DNA from: Acidobacteriota bacterium | GTDB lineage: Bacteria; Acidobacteriota; Terriglobia; Terriglobales; Acidobacteriaceae | NCBI GenBank assembly: GCA_018268755.1 | Contig: JAFDVW010000017.1 | Span: 130,070 to 194,069, forward strand | Direction: 5' to 3' | Length of the DNA: 64,000 bases | In this document: positions 42,458 through 51,071 of the stretch, piece after piece | Position numbering within the stretch: the stretch's first letter is position 1 | How the letters are laid out: each line of letters opens with the position of its first letter | Notes under the pieces: generated by a model | Seen by the model: only the letters and a program-made list of their open reading frames with translations | The model's database searches: none | Told to the model about the DNA's origin: nothing | Position numbers and translations under genes: made by a program

Positions 42458-43738
42458 ATGCCAAAAATAGAAAAGCTTTCCGGGCGCGAAATTCTCGACA
42501 GCCGGGGACGCCCCACAGTATCCGCCACCTGTGTGCTGGAAGGCGGAGTCATGGCGACCGCTTCGGTGCCATCCGGCGCCTCGACGGGGACAGCGGAAGC
42601 CTTCGAATTGCGCGACGGAGAGGCAGAACGTTATCAGGGATTGGGTTGCCGCAAAGCGGCCGCCAACCTGGGTGGTGAATTGCATCATGCCCTGGCTGGC
42701 CGCGCATTTCACGATCAGGCGGAACTCGATCAGGCCATGATCGCGCTCGACGGCACGCCCAACAAATCGCGCCTGGGCGCAAATGCCATTCTGGCGGCCT
42801 CGGTGGCATTTGCGCGGGCCTCGGCCCTGCAGCGGAAGCTCCCGCTGTATGCGCACTTTGCCGATCTGCTGGGCTCGCCGGCCGGTGCGCTGCCTCGCCT
42901 CACTATCAACCTGTTTAGTGGCGGAAAACATGCCGGCCAGCAGGTCTCCATCCAGGATGTTCTGATCATTCCCATGTCCGCGCCGACCGTGGATGAGGCA
43001 TTGGTTGCTGCTTCCAACGTGTATCAGGCGGCAGCGGAACTGGTGTTCAGCAAATACGGCATGCGCCTGCTCACCGCCGATGAAGGCGGCCTGGCTCCGC
43101 CGTTTCGTACGGTCGAAGAGATGTTTGCGTTGGCGGTCGAGGCCATTGAACGCGCCGGCTATGCGCCCGGTATCGATGTGGCCTTGGGCGTGGACGTCGC
43201 TTCCAGCCACTTTTATCACAATCATCACTACAAGCTGGACTCGCAACTGCTCGATAGCCAGGGCATGATCCAGACCATCGCCGGCTGGCTGGAGCGCTTC
43301 CCTATTCTCAGTGTGGAAGACGGGCTTGCGGAAGACGACTGGGAGCATTGGCCGGCCTTGCGCCAGGCCATCGCGGGCCGGGCGCTGACCCTGGGAGACG
43401 ACTTCCTGTGCACCAATCCGGCGCGCATTTCCCGCGCGGTGGCGGCCAATGCCTGTGACGCGCTGCTGCTCAAGGTCAACCAAATTGGCACCCTCAGCGA
43501 AGCGCTCGCGGCTTATCGCCAGGCCCGGGCTGCAGGCTGGGCCATCACGCTCAGCGTGCGCAGCGGAGAAACCGAAGACAACTGGGCCGCGGACCTTGCT
43601 GTGGGCTGGCAAGCCGATCAGTTCAAGAACGGCTCCATTCGCCAGTCGGAGCGGCTGGCCAAATACAACCGCCTGCTGGAAATTGCCGAAACCACGGGAT
43701 GGGTTTTCACCCCTTGGCCGCAGCCGCGGAAAGCATAG
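42458..43738 (+). CDS. Divergent enolase-family protein
   Basis: A 426-aa full-length enolase fold that differs at active-site positions. Kept: PSGASTG loop, KHAG, the Glu in ADEGGLAP, metal ligands in LGVDVASS, SVEDGLAEDDW and LGDDFLCTNP, the catalytic base Lys in LLKVNQIGTLSE, and the Lys in FKNGSIRQSERLAKYN. Changed: the Glu of the family QEFM motif is Asp167 (IQDVLI), and the substrate-binding His of the family SHRSGETED motif is Val367 (SVRSGETED). It is therefore probably not the housekeeping enolase and may act on another 2-hydroxy sugar-acid phosphate. AGAGGA precedes the ATG. In operon with the kinase. Confidence 0.88.
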   Translation: MPKIEKLSGREILDSRGRPTVSATCVLEGGVMATASVPSGASTGTAEAFELRDGEAERYQGLGCRKAAANLGGELHHALAGRAFHDQAELDQAMIALDGTPNKSRLGANAILAASVAFARASALQRKLPLYAHFADLLGSPAGALPRLTINLFSGGKHAGQQVSIQDVLIIPMSAPTVDEALVAASNVYQAAAELVFSKYGMRLLTADEGGLAPPFRTVEEMFALAVEAIERAGYAPGIDVALGVDVASSHFYHNHHYKLDSQLLDSQGMIQTIAGWLERFPILSVEDGLAEDDWEHWPALRQAIAGRALTLGDDFLCTNPARISRAVAANACDALLLKVNQIGTLSEALAAYRQARAAGWAITLSVRSGETEDNWAADLAVGWQADQFKNGSIRQSERLAKYNRLLEIAETTGWVFTPWPQPRKA

Positions 43739-43751
43739 AGATTCTGGTGGT

Positions 43752-43793
43752 GCGGGCACTCTTGCCCGCGAAGTTTTGAGGGCGACCGCCCTC
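43752..43793. repeat. Two adjacent perfect hairpins after the enolase-like gene
   Basis: GCGGGCA-CTCT-TGCCCGC (43752-43769) is followed eight bases later by GAGGGCG-AC-CGCCCTC (43778-43793). There is no T-run after either stem. These may be REP-like elements or may stabilise the end of the upstream mRNA. Confidence 0.55.
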
Positions 43794-43830
43794 CAGTGAG
43801 TGGGTTCTGTCTGGTTGAAACGGGGGCCTC

Positions 43831-46800
43831 ATGAATTTTCGCGGTGCTGTTCTCTTGCCGGTAGTTTTCTTCTCGGTCTTCCTGACTTTCCTCTCCGCGC
43901 AAACCTCTACCCCAGAGCTGAAGAGTGGGGACGCCTCCATTCGCCACGACGGCAACGAATGGGTCCTGAGCACCGCGCTGGCCGAACGCCGCATTCGCTT
44001 TGCCGATGGGCAACTCACTCTGGTTTCGCTGCGCAATTCTCGATCGGGAAAGGAATATTGCGATCCGGCAGCGCCGGCCAGCGAACTCTCCTTTACCATG
44101 AATGGGCAGCCGGCAGACGGTCCCTGGAAGCTACGCGATCAGCGCTCCACTCGCGGCAAGCAGGGAGAGTTGCAGCTCGATCTGGAACTCGCCTCCGCCA
44201 GTTTGCGCGTAACCCGGCATTATGTGTTGTATCCCGGCACCGCCTTGGTGCGAGAGTGGTTGACCATCGAAAATAGTTCGACTCAGCCGGTGCACATCGC
44301 GAATCTCAGTTTTCTTCATGCGCGCGTGGTGGGTCTGCAAAATCAAGAGTGGAAGTTCCACTACATCACCGGTGGCGGCAACTACAACGCCAGCCAACTC
44401 CTCAAAGTGGAGACGGTCGCGCCCGGTTATCACCGCACTTTCGATTCCAACGGTGGCATTCAGCCCATTAGCTATAGCAGCTATTTGCCCCTGGCGTTTC
44501 TGCACGACGCGAATGCGCGGGAGGGCATCGCTGCCGGTTGGGACTATCTCGGACACTGGGACCTGACCGTGTCTCGTTCTACGGGCGCGCAGGTAGAAAT
44601 GAGCTTTGTTCTGGCCGGATACGAGAAAGACCTTCCGCCGGCCGGGCAGATCGAGACTCCCAAAGCATTTCTCGCGGCATTTTCCGGCGGCATCGATGAA
44701 TTGGGCAACCAGCTCCTCGACTGGCAATACGCGTATCTGTGGGATTTCACCAATCCCGACTATTTCGCCAAGACGCGCTGGGCGGTGGATTGGCCCGATC
44801 CCTGGGTGGGCGATGGGGGCACGCCGAGCGCCGACAATTGGGGCCGGCGTCTGGCGCTGGATCTCCGTTATGTGGACCTGCTGCGTGAGACCGGCACCGA
44901 CATCCTATGGGATGACGCCGGCTGGTACGACAAGTGGGGATCGTGGACGGCGCCGGACTGGAAGCAGACCACCGACTATTTGCGCAAGCACGATATGCGC
45001 TGGGTGCTGTGGTACCCCACATTTCTGGCTACGCCCCAATCCAAAGTGGGCACGCAACATCCGGACTGGCTGATTCCCGGACAGAAGACCTTGGAACAGT
45101 CGATTCCAGCAACCGCCGACTGGCAGGCCCGCCTGCTCGATGACAGCGTTCGCGACTGGGGAAACTATCAGTGGCGCTATGACATTGCGCCCGCGGCCAG
45201 CGCCAATGACACTGATTCGCTCGCCGCTGACCAAAACTTCCGCAAACTGATTGAAGGGTTCAAGGCGAAGTATCCGCAGAGTGGGGTGGACGCCTGCCAC
45301 GGCGGCGGCCGCTGGATCAGCTATGATCTGGCTCGCCTCTCCGAGTCGGGCGAATACACGGATGGCGGCGTGGGTCCCTACAGCCCTTACTATGCTTCGC
45401 TGATTGTTCCGCCCGACAAGCTGCACAATGTGGTGGATTTTGACCACACCTACTACGTGCCCGCCACCGATCGTACGCATCTCTGCATGAACCCCACCTG
45501 GTATCGCGATCCCGGCGATGGGCCGGACGTCGATGCCATCCGCAAAGATTGGGAACTGTATCACTACATGGTGGAGCAGGGAGTCGCCGGGCGCTGGAGT
45601 CACGTATTTCGCCCTCAGGTCGAGCATGATGATCCGGCATGGTACTTCCAGCGTATGAATCGCGAAGGCGCCAAAGGCGTCATTCTCACCAAGCACGCCC
45701 GCAGTGGGGCAACCTACTACGTCACTAGCCGCCTGACGCGGCCTTCTGCACAGAATCGCGACCGCTATCGTGGCGGCGCGGGCGATATGAATGCGGTGGT
45801 CACAACCTCGGCCGCGACCTTGACCAATGCGGTTTACCAGGATCCATTCGATGGCGCGGTTCGCCACTACGGCATTCCCGGCCAGGAGTTCGGTCCTCTG
45901 AATGTGAAGTATCAAAGTGGTGCGCAGGAGCAGTCCCTGGTCACGAAAATCACTCGCCTGGGGGCGGAGCGCAAAGTTGAGGGCCAGTTTTTTGGCATGG
46001 CCCTGCAAGTCGACGCGCCGCTCACCATCACCCAGATCGGGCAGTTTGATCCCGGCGTGAATCCCGGGCAATTTGATTTTGGCGGCAATCAGGGCGTTTA
46101 CACCCTCTCGGTAGTGCGCGCCGAAGATGGCGTGGTGGTGGCCACGGCCGAGCTCGACATGGGACAGGCCCCCGCCGACGCCATGGGTTTTAAATATGCG
46201 CGCTTGCGCCAGCCGCTGCGCCTGGAGCCGGCCGCGCCGCCGGTGGTGATTTATCCCCGGGGGCTGCAACCGGCGCTGACCTACGAAGTTACCGCGATCA
46301 GTAAAGCGGTGCAGTTGCGGCAAAGCGGGGCCGAGTTAATGCAAAAAGGGATCCGCCTCAACCAGATTGCGCCGGGGGAGATCCTCTTTCTGAATTTACC
46401 CAACTATCCCGGTTCGGGGACCGACCACGCCGCCCCGTCTGCCCCAGCGCAGGTGAGCAAGCGCAGCGGCCACAATCTGGGCGTGCAGGGAGTCGAGATT
46501 TCCTGGCAACCAGCTAAAGACAACAACTGGATTTCGTATTACGAAGTGCGAAAGAAAGGGAAGGTCATCGGGAAGACCGCCAAAGGAAATTTTTTCTTCG
46601 ATCATTCGGAGACCGCGCGTCATGATCTCGATGCGGTTTACGAAGTGGCAGCGGTGGATGGCGATGGAAACCGCAGTGGGTTTGTTCTCGCACAAAAAAC
46701 CGGCGGTGCGCCCCAGATCTATGAGGCGTTGGGTGATTTTTCGCCTGTGCAGGCGGCCCGGCAATGGACCTACGAGCAGGCCGATGTCGCCGGCGAGTAT

Positions 46801-47217
46801 GAAGACCTGCTCTGGGACAAGGGTGGATATGAAGGCCGTTGGGCGGGTTCCGGGCTGGGTCGTATTGGAAGAGTCTGGATGCAGCCTTCCGCGTCTTACG
46901 ATATCTCCCGCACTTTTATTGTTCCCGCCACGGGCACGGTGGATTTAACGGGCGTGGTACGCAAAGATCCCAGCGCGGAAAACCAGTACTCCAACTTCGT
47001 GCGTATTTTGCGCAACGGAGAGCAGGTCTGGCCGGCGCAGGGTTGGGCGGAAGTCCACCCCGACTATGATTCGCCCACGCTCTATAAAGTGGAAAATCTA
47101 CATGTAGCGGCAGGAGACAAGCTGCGCTTTGTAGTGCAGCACAATGGCACCAACCGCGCTGATCCCATGCTGTGGAACCCGGTGATCACCTATCAAAGTC
47201 CGGCTGCGGGGAGGTAA
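43831..47217 (+). CDS. Exported GH36-like alpha-galactosidase with FN3 and C-terminal sugar-binding domain
   Basis: A 1128-aa secreted hydrolase with a signal peptide (residues 1-24). An N-terminal beta-sandwich (about 30-290) precedes a TIM barrel of the clan GH-D type: DILWDDAGWYDKWG, WVLWYPTFLA, WRYDIAP with candidate nucleophile Asp451, DACHGGGRWISYDLARL (the CxGGGR signature) and SGEYTDGG with candidate acid/base Asp511. A fibronectin type III-like domain (about 870-955) and a C-terminal jelly-roll-like domain (about 970-1125, ending in GTNRADPMLWNPVI) follow; the latter probably binds carbohydrate. It would release galactose for the GalKT pathway next door. Family placement is motif-based. 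Confidence 0.8.
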   Translation: MNFRGAVLLPVVFFSVFLTFLSAQTSTPELKSGDASIRHDGNEWVLSTALAERRIRFADGQLTLVSLRNSRSGKEYCDPAAPASELSFTMNGQPADGPWKLRDQRSTRGKQGELQLDLELASASLRVTRHYVLYPGTALVREWLTIENSSTQPVHIANLSFLHARVVGLQNQEWKFHYITGGGNYNASQLLKVETVAPGYHRTFDSNGGIQPISYSSYLPLAFLHDANAREGIAAGWDYLGHWDLTVSRSTGAQVEMSFVLAGYEKDLPPAGQIETPKAFLAAFSGGIDELGNQLLDWQYAYLWDFTNPDYFAKTRWAVDWPDPWVGDGGTPSADNWGRRLALDLRYVDLLRETGTDILWDDAGWYDKWGSWTAPDWKQTTDYLRKHDMRWVLWYPTFLATPQSKVGTQHPDWLIPGQKTLEQSIPATADWQARLLDDSVRDWGNYQWRYDIAPAASANDTDSLAADQNFRKLIEGFKAKYPQSGVDACHGGGRWISYDLARLSESGEYTDGGVGPYSPYYASLIVPPDKLHNVVDFDHTYYVPATDRTHLCMNPTWYRDPGDGPDVDAIRKDWELYHYMVEQGVAGRWSHVFRPQVEHDDPAWYFQRMNREGAKGVILTKHARSGATYYVTSRLTRPSAQNRDRYRGGAGDMNAVVTTSAATLTNAVYQDPFDGAVRHYGIPGQEFGPLNVKYQSGAQEQSLVTKITRLGAERKVEGQFFGMALQVDAPLTITQIGQFDPGVNPGQFDFGGNQGVYTLSVVRAEDGVVVATAELDMGQAPADAMGFKYARLRQPLRLEPAAPPVVIYPRGLQPALTYEVTAISKAVQLRQSGAELMQKGIRLNQIAPGEILFLNLPNYPGSGTDHAAPSAPAQVSKRSGHNLGVQGVEISWQPAKDNNWISYYEVRKKGKVIGKTAKGNFFFDHSETARHDLDAVYEVAAVDGDGNRSGFVLAQKTGGAPQIYEALGDFSPVQAARQWTYEQADVAGEYEDLLWDKGGYEGRWAGSGLGRIGRVWMQPSASYDISRTFIVPATGTVDLTGVVRKDPSAENQYSNFVRILRNGEQVWPAQGWAEVHPDYDSPTLYKVENLHVAAGDKLRFVVQHNGTNRADPMLWNPVITYQSPAAGR

Positions 47218-47245
47218 GGGCCGCTGCCGCGTTCCCGCGCGCCGC

Positions 47246-47572
47246 TTAGTCGGCGCGGGGAAGCAGCCCGCAGCTTTGCCGTATCTTCTCGTGTGCGTCG
47301 TGGGAAGAGGCAAACTCAAATCCGTGGCGATAGATGCTGCGGTTACGGACCACGGCCTGGATCGCCACTTCCCCCAAGGGGAGCTTGAACTCAAGATGGA
47401 CGGATTCTCCTAGCGGGAGTTCTACCGGAAGAATCGCCGAAAGGCCGCGTTCGCTGATTTCCAGGCTCTGGCCGGGAACGAATCCTGCCTTGGGCGAGCG
47501 GATTTTTACATCGGTATCAAGCTTGAATCGTGGATAACGCCGTTGCGAACCGCTACCAGCAGATTGTCCCAT
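47246..47572 (-). CDS. PilZ-domain protein
   Basis: A 108-aa single-domain cyclic-di-GMP receptor. It has the R-x3-R region (QRRYPRFKLD) and the D/N-x-S-x-x-G equivalent EISERGLSA, although the acidic residue is Glu rather than Asp or Asn. ATG at 47572 was chosen; GTG at 47593 is possible. It is monocistronic and lies between the alpha-galactosidase and galT genes. Confidence 0.8.
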   Translation of the reverse strand: MGQSAGSGSQRRYPRFKLDTDVKIRSPKAGFVPGQSLEISERGLSAILPVELPLGESVHLEFKLPLGEVAIQAVVRNRSIYRHGFEFASSHDAHEKIRQSCGLLPRAD

Positions 47573-47655
47573 GGGGCCCCGAAAAGCACCCACTCTATTT
47601 TAGAATCCTCTCTCCAGACAAAACATTCCGAAATATTCTGCTTTCGTAACGTGAC

Positions 47656-48699
47656 TTAGGAGGAGAGGTAGTGGACCTCGGGCAAAAGGCGCAGCCGTTC
47701 CGCAGCTGCTTCCGGGGTAATATCGCGCTGCGGCGAAGCCAGCATTTCGTACCCCACCATAAATTTCCTGATAGTGGCAGAACGCAACAGCGGCGGATAG
47801 TAGTGAGCATGAAAGTGCCACTCCGGGTGTGGCGCCTTGTCCGCAGGCTGCTGGTGAAAGCCCATGGAGTAAGGGAAGGAAACCTTGAAAAGATTGTCGT
47901 AGCGGGTGGTGATCTCTTTCAGGATTTCCGCCAGGGCCCCCCGTTCTGCTTCTTGCAGTGCCGGCATCTCTGCCACATGGCGTTTGCTGAGCAGCAGGAC
48001 CTCAAAGGGCCATACCGCCCAGAATGGCACCAGGGCGGCAAAGTGCTGGTTCTCGCATACCAGCCGTTCCCGCGACTTCAGCTCCAGCGCGAGATAATCG
48101 CACAATAGGCACCCGCCATGGTTTTGTCGATACTCCCCGAAGGCCAGTAGTTCCTTTCGCGGCTCGTTGGGGATAGTCGCATTGGCCCAAATCTGCCCAT
48201 GGGGGTGAGGATTGCTGCATCCCATCATGGCCCCGCGATTTTCAAAGATCTGCACGTGGCGAATGCCGGGACGCTTGCCCAGTTCCAGCGACTGCTCGCT
48301 CCAGACATCCACTACGGAGCGGATCTGCGCCACCTCCATGCGGGCCAGCGTTAAGTCATGCCGGGGAGAGAAACAGACCACCCGGCAGATGCCGGCTTCG
48401 CTTTCGGCCCGCAGCAAGCCCTTGCCCTCGAGATCGAAATGCGCCTCCGGCACATCCGGTTTCAGTGCTGCGAAGTCGTTCTCAAACACGAATGTGCTGG
48501 TATAGGAGGGATTCTGGTGGCCGCCCGCCCGCGCGTTTCCGGGGCACAGATAGCAGGCAGGATCGTAGGTGGGAAGTGATTCCTGCTCCGGCGTTTCCAC
48601 CTGCCCCTGCCACGGCCTTTCAGCGCGATGGGGCGAGACCAACACCCATTCGCGGGTGAGGGGATTGAAGCGGCGATGGGGTGAGCTGCGAAGTTCCAT
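47656..48699 (-). CDS. galT: Galactose-1-phosphate uridylyltransferase
   Basis: A 347-aa Leloir-pathway enzyme that exchanges UMP between UDP-glucose and galactose-1-phosphate. The active-site motif [10 protein letters not shown] contains the uridylylated His. [10 protein letters not shown] and CLLCDYLA give the zinc-type cysteines, and the C-terminus carries [14 protein letters not shown]. The ATG at 48699 ([14 protein letters not shown]) begins at the usual family N-terminus; the open frame extends 16 codons upstream into galK. It lies eight bases after galK and is surely co-transcribed with it from the LacI-operator promoter. No galE is visible in the window. Confidence 0.96.
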   Translation of the reverse strand: MELRSSPHRRFNPLTREWVLVSPHRAERPWQGQVETPEQESLPTYDPACYLCPGNARAGGHQNPSYTSTFVFENDFAALKPDVPEAHFDLEGKGLLRAESEAGICRVVCFSPRHDLTLARMEVAQIRSVVDVWSEQSLELGKRPGIRHVQIFENRGAMMGCSNPHPHGQIWANATIPNEPRKELLAFGEYRQNHGGCLLCDYLALELKSRERLVCENQHFAALVPFWAVWPFEVLLLSKRHVAEMPALQEAERGALAEILKEITTRYDNLFKVSFPYSMGFHQQPADKAPHPEWHFHAHYYPPLLRSATIRKFMVGYEMLASPQRDITPEAAAERLRLLPEVHYLSS

Positions 48700-48707
48700 G
48701 GTTCCAG

Positions 48708-49892
48708 TCAATGTGTCGCTTGTTCCGCCCCTTGGGAAGCGCGGCACAGATAAGTCTCCGGCTTGATGCCGGTTTCCGCTTCATAGCCCAGCGCAATGCG
48801 CTGGCGCACTTCCTCGGCCGTGGCTGCTTCCACAAGATTGATGGTGCAGCCGCCGAAGCCGCCTCCGGTCATGCGCGCGCCGTGAATCTCAGGCTGCTCC
48901 TGGGCGATGTTCACCATGATATCCAGTTCGCGGCAGCTGACCTCATAATCTTCCCGCAAACTGCGATGCGATTCCGCCATGAACCGGCCAAAGCCATCGA
49001 TGTCGGCTCGCTGCAAGGCGGCGGCTGCTTCCTGCACCCGGCCATTTTCACTGATGACGTGGCGGCATCGCTTGAAGACGACCGGAGTCAGCAAGCCTTT
49101 ATACCGTTCCAGGTCCTCCAGGCCTACGTCGCGCAAGGCGCGGATGCCGGGCAGAACTCCGCCCAGAATGCGGACGCCTTCCTGGCACTCCCGGCGGCGC
49201 GCGGCATATTCACTGTTGGCCAGTTCGTGCTTGACCATGGTATTGCAGATCAACAGGCAGACCGCCGGAGGTAACGGAAAAAGATGATAGTCCAGGCTGC
49301 GGCAGTCGAGCATCAACCCGTGGCCTTCCTTTCCGTGGCAGGAAACGAACTGGTCCATGATGCCGCAGGGCGTGCCGGTGTATTCGTTCTCCGCCTGTTG
49401 GCACATGCGGGCGATGCTGGTGCGGTCAACCTGCAGGCCGGAGTTGCCCAGCAGGGCGAAGGCGGTCGCCACTTCGATGGCGGCGGAAGAACTCAGGCCC
49501 GAACCCAGCGGCACATTTCCCTGGATCACCAGGTTCGCACCGCGCAGCGTGTGGCCATGCGCTTCCAGAACCCCGGCGACGCCGCGCACGTAATCGCTCC
49601 AGTGCCCGGTTTTTCCGGGCGCAATTTTCCCCAGCGCAATGTCCACGCTTGCCTGGAAGTTCTCGGAATACACGCGTAAAAGGCGGTCCGGACGAGGGCC
49701 GACGGCGGCATAGGTCCACATATCAATGGCCGCCGGCATGACGAAACCATCGTTGTAATCCGTGTGCTCGCCAATCAAATTCACGCGGCCGGGCGCGCCG
49801 TAAACCGTCGCAGCTCCGCCGTAAACATTTTCATAGCGCGTATGCAGGGTGCGCACAACCTCTGCCCGATCGAAGCGCTGGGCGTTTTGCAT
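48708..49892 (-). CDS. galK: Galactokinase
   Basis: A 394-aa GHMP kinase that phosphorylates galactose at C1. Signature motifs: [17 protein letters not shown] (galactokinase signature), the ATP-binding loop [18 protein letters not shown], and [16 protein letters not shown] near the C-terminus. GAGG lies upstream of the ATG at 49892. A perfect LacI-type operator is centred 70 bp upstream in the divergent promoter region shared with the regulator gene. First gene of galKT. Confidence 0.97.
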   Translation of the reverse strand: MQNAQRFDRAEVVRTLHTRYENVYGGAATVYGAPGRVNLIGEHTDYNDGFVMPAAIDMWTYAAVGPRPDRLLRVYSENFQASVDIALGKIAPGKTGHWSDYVRGVAGVLEAHGHTLRGANLVIQGNVPLGSGLSSSAAIEVATAFALLGNSGLQVDRTSIARMCQQAENEYTGTPCGIMDQFVSCHGKEGHGLMLDCRSLDYHLFPLPPAVCLLICNTMVKHELANSEYAARRRECQEGVRILGGVLPGIRALRDVGLEDLERYKGLLTPVVFKRCRHVISENGRVQEAAAALQRADIDGFGRFMAESHRSLREDYEVSCRELDIMVNIAQEQPEIHGARMTGGGFGGCTINLVEAATAEEVRQRIALGYEAETGIKPETYLCRASQGAEQATH

Positions 49893-49955
49893 GAATGGGA
49901 GCCTCAAGTCGAAAACCGCCGGGGGCCGAACTGCGGCCGCACATGCTGTATAAAA

Positions 49956-49969
49956 TGTAAACGTTTACA
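49956..49969. promoter_or_regulatory. LacI-family operator, site 1 (galK/lacI divergent region)
   Basis: TGTAAACGTTTACA is a perfect 14-bp palindrome with the central CG typical of LacI-family sites. It lies between galK (start 49892) and the regulator (start 50052), so one dimer could control both. The 12-bp core recurs exactly at 55622 and with one change at 56014. Confidence 0.85.
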
Positions 49970-50051
49970 CTCCTGCCCGCAACTGAATTTACAATCCTTG
50001 CAGCGGCCGCATCTCTTTCCGCTGCATCTTCTCGCGCAGAGCCAGCAGGGC

Positions 50052-51059
50052 ATGATGAATATCAAACAGGTTGCTGCCAAAGCCGGGGTCTCGACCGCAA
50101 CCATTTCTCGTACCATCAATCAAAGCGGTACTGTCAGCCCCAAAACAGCGGAGAAAGTCTGGAAGGCCATCCGTCAATTGGGCTATTACCCCAATACCCA
50201 GGCCCGCGCCCTGGTTTCCGGCCGCAGCCGCATCTTCGGCCTCATCATCTCCGACATCACCAACCCCTTCTTCCCGGAACTGGTCAAAAGTTTTGAAGAT
50301 GCCGCCATTCAGCACAATTATGAAGTGATTGTGGGCAACACCGACTACCAGCAGGACCGCATGAGCATCTGCGTGCGCCGCATGATTGAACGCAAAGTCG
50401 ACGGAGTGGCGATCATGACCTCCGAACTCGACAAGCACCTCTTTGACGAACTCTCGCGCCGGCGCTTTCCCCTGGTGTTTCTCGATCTGGGCAAGCCCCG
50501 GCCCCTGGTCAGCGATCTGGCGGTGGATTATCCCAAGGGCATTCGCGAAGCGGTGCGGCACCTGGTTTCTCTGGGGCATCAGCGTATCGGGTTCATCAGC
50601 GGCCCGCAGTCACTGAAATCCGCACGCGTGCGCCGCTCGGCGTTTCTCGAGTGCTTGCGTGAGTGCGGCATGAAGGAGAGCTCCCGCCTGGTGGCGGAGG
50701 GAAATCACCGCGTCGACGGCGGCCAGGCCGCCATGCAATTCCTGCTGGCGCTGCCGCAACCCCCCACGGCCGTGCTGGCTTCCAACGATCTTTCCGCGAT
50801 TGGCGCGCTGCATGCCGTGGCGGCCGCCGGGTTTCGCGTGCCCCAGGACATCTCGATCATCGGTTTCGACGACATCGAACTGTGCCAATACACCCAGCCG
50901 CCGCTCACCACCGTCCGTTTGTCCCGCGATGAGCTGGGACGCAAGGCCTTCTACGAACTCTACCAGGCCGCCGAAGGCTTGGCGTCTTCCGGACAAGAGG
51001 TCCCTATCGGCACCACCCTGGTCCTGCGGGAATCCACGGCGCGGGCCCCCGGAGCGTAG
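50052..51059 (+). CDS. LacI-family transcriptional regulator
   Basis: A 335-aa repressor. The N-terminal helix-turn-helix MNIKQVAAKAGVSTATISRTIN is followed by the hinge helix (PNTQARALVSGR) and a periplasmic-binding-type effector domain (FGLIISDITNPFFPELVKSFEDAA, GFDDIELCQYTQPPLTTV). ATG at 50052 or 50055 begins the domain exactly; the open frame runs nearly 100 codons further upstream through the operator and is not coding there. It is divergent from galKT and next to GH42/GH31, so a galactoside or xyloside is a likely inducer. It presumably binds the three GTAAACGTTTAC sites. Confidence 0.95.
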   Translation: MMNIKQVAAKAGVSTATISRTINQSGTVSPKTAEKVWKAIRQLGYYPNTQARALVSGRSRIFGLIISDITNPFFPELVKSFEDAAIQHNYEVIVGNTDYQQDRMSICVRRMIERKVDGVAIMTSELDKHLFDELSRRRFPLVFLDLGKPRPLVSDLAVDYPKGIREAVRHLVSLGHQRIGFISGPQSLKSARVRRSAFLECLRECGMKESSRLVAEGNHRVDGGQAAMQFLLALPQPPTAVLASNDLSAIGALHAVAAAGFRVPQDISIIGFDDIELCQYTQPPLTTVRLSRDELGRKAFYELYQAAEGLASSGQEVPIGTTLVLRESTARAPGA

Positions 51060-51071
51060 GCCTCTCCCGGC

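Noticed and set aside
41582..43759. 725-codon open frame opposite the kinase and enolase-like genes
   Set aside because: Spans two well-supported genes on the other strand, has no ribosome-binding site and no recognisable domain.
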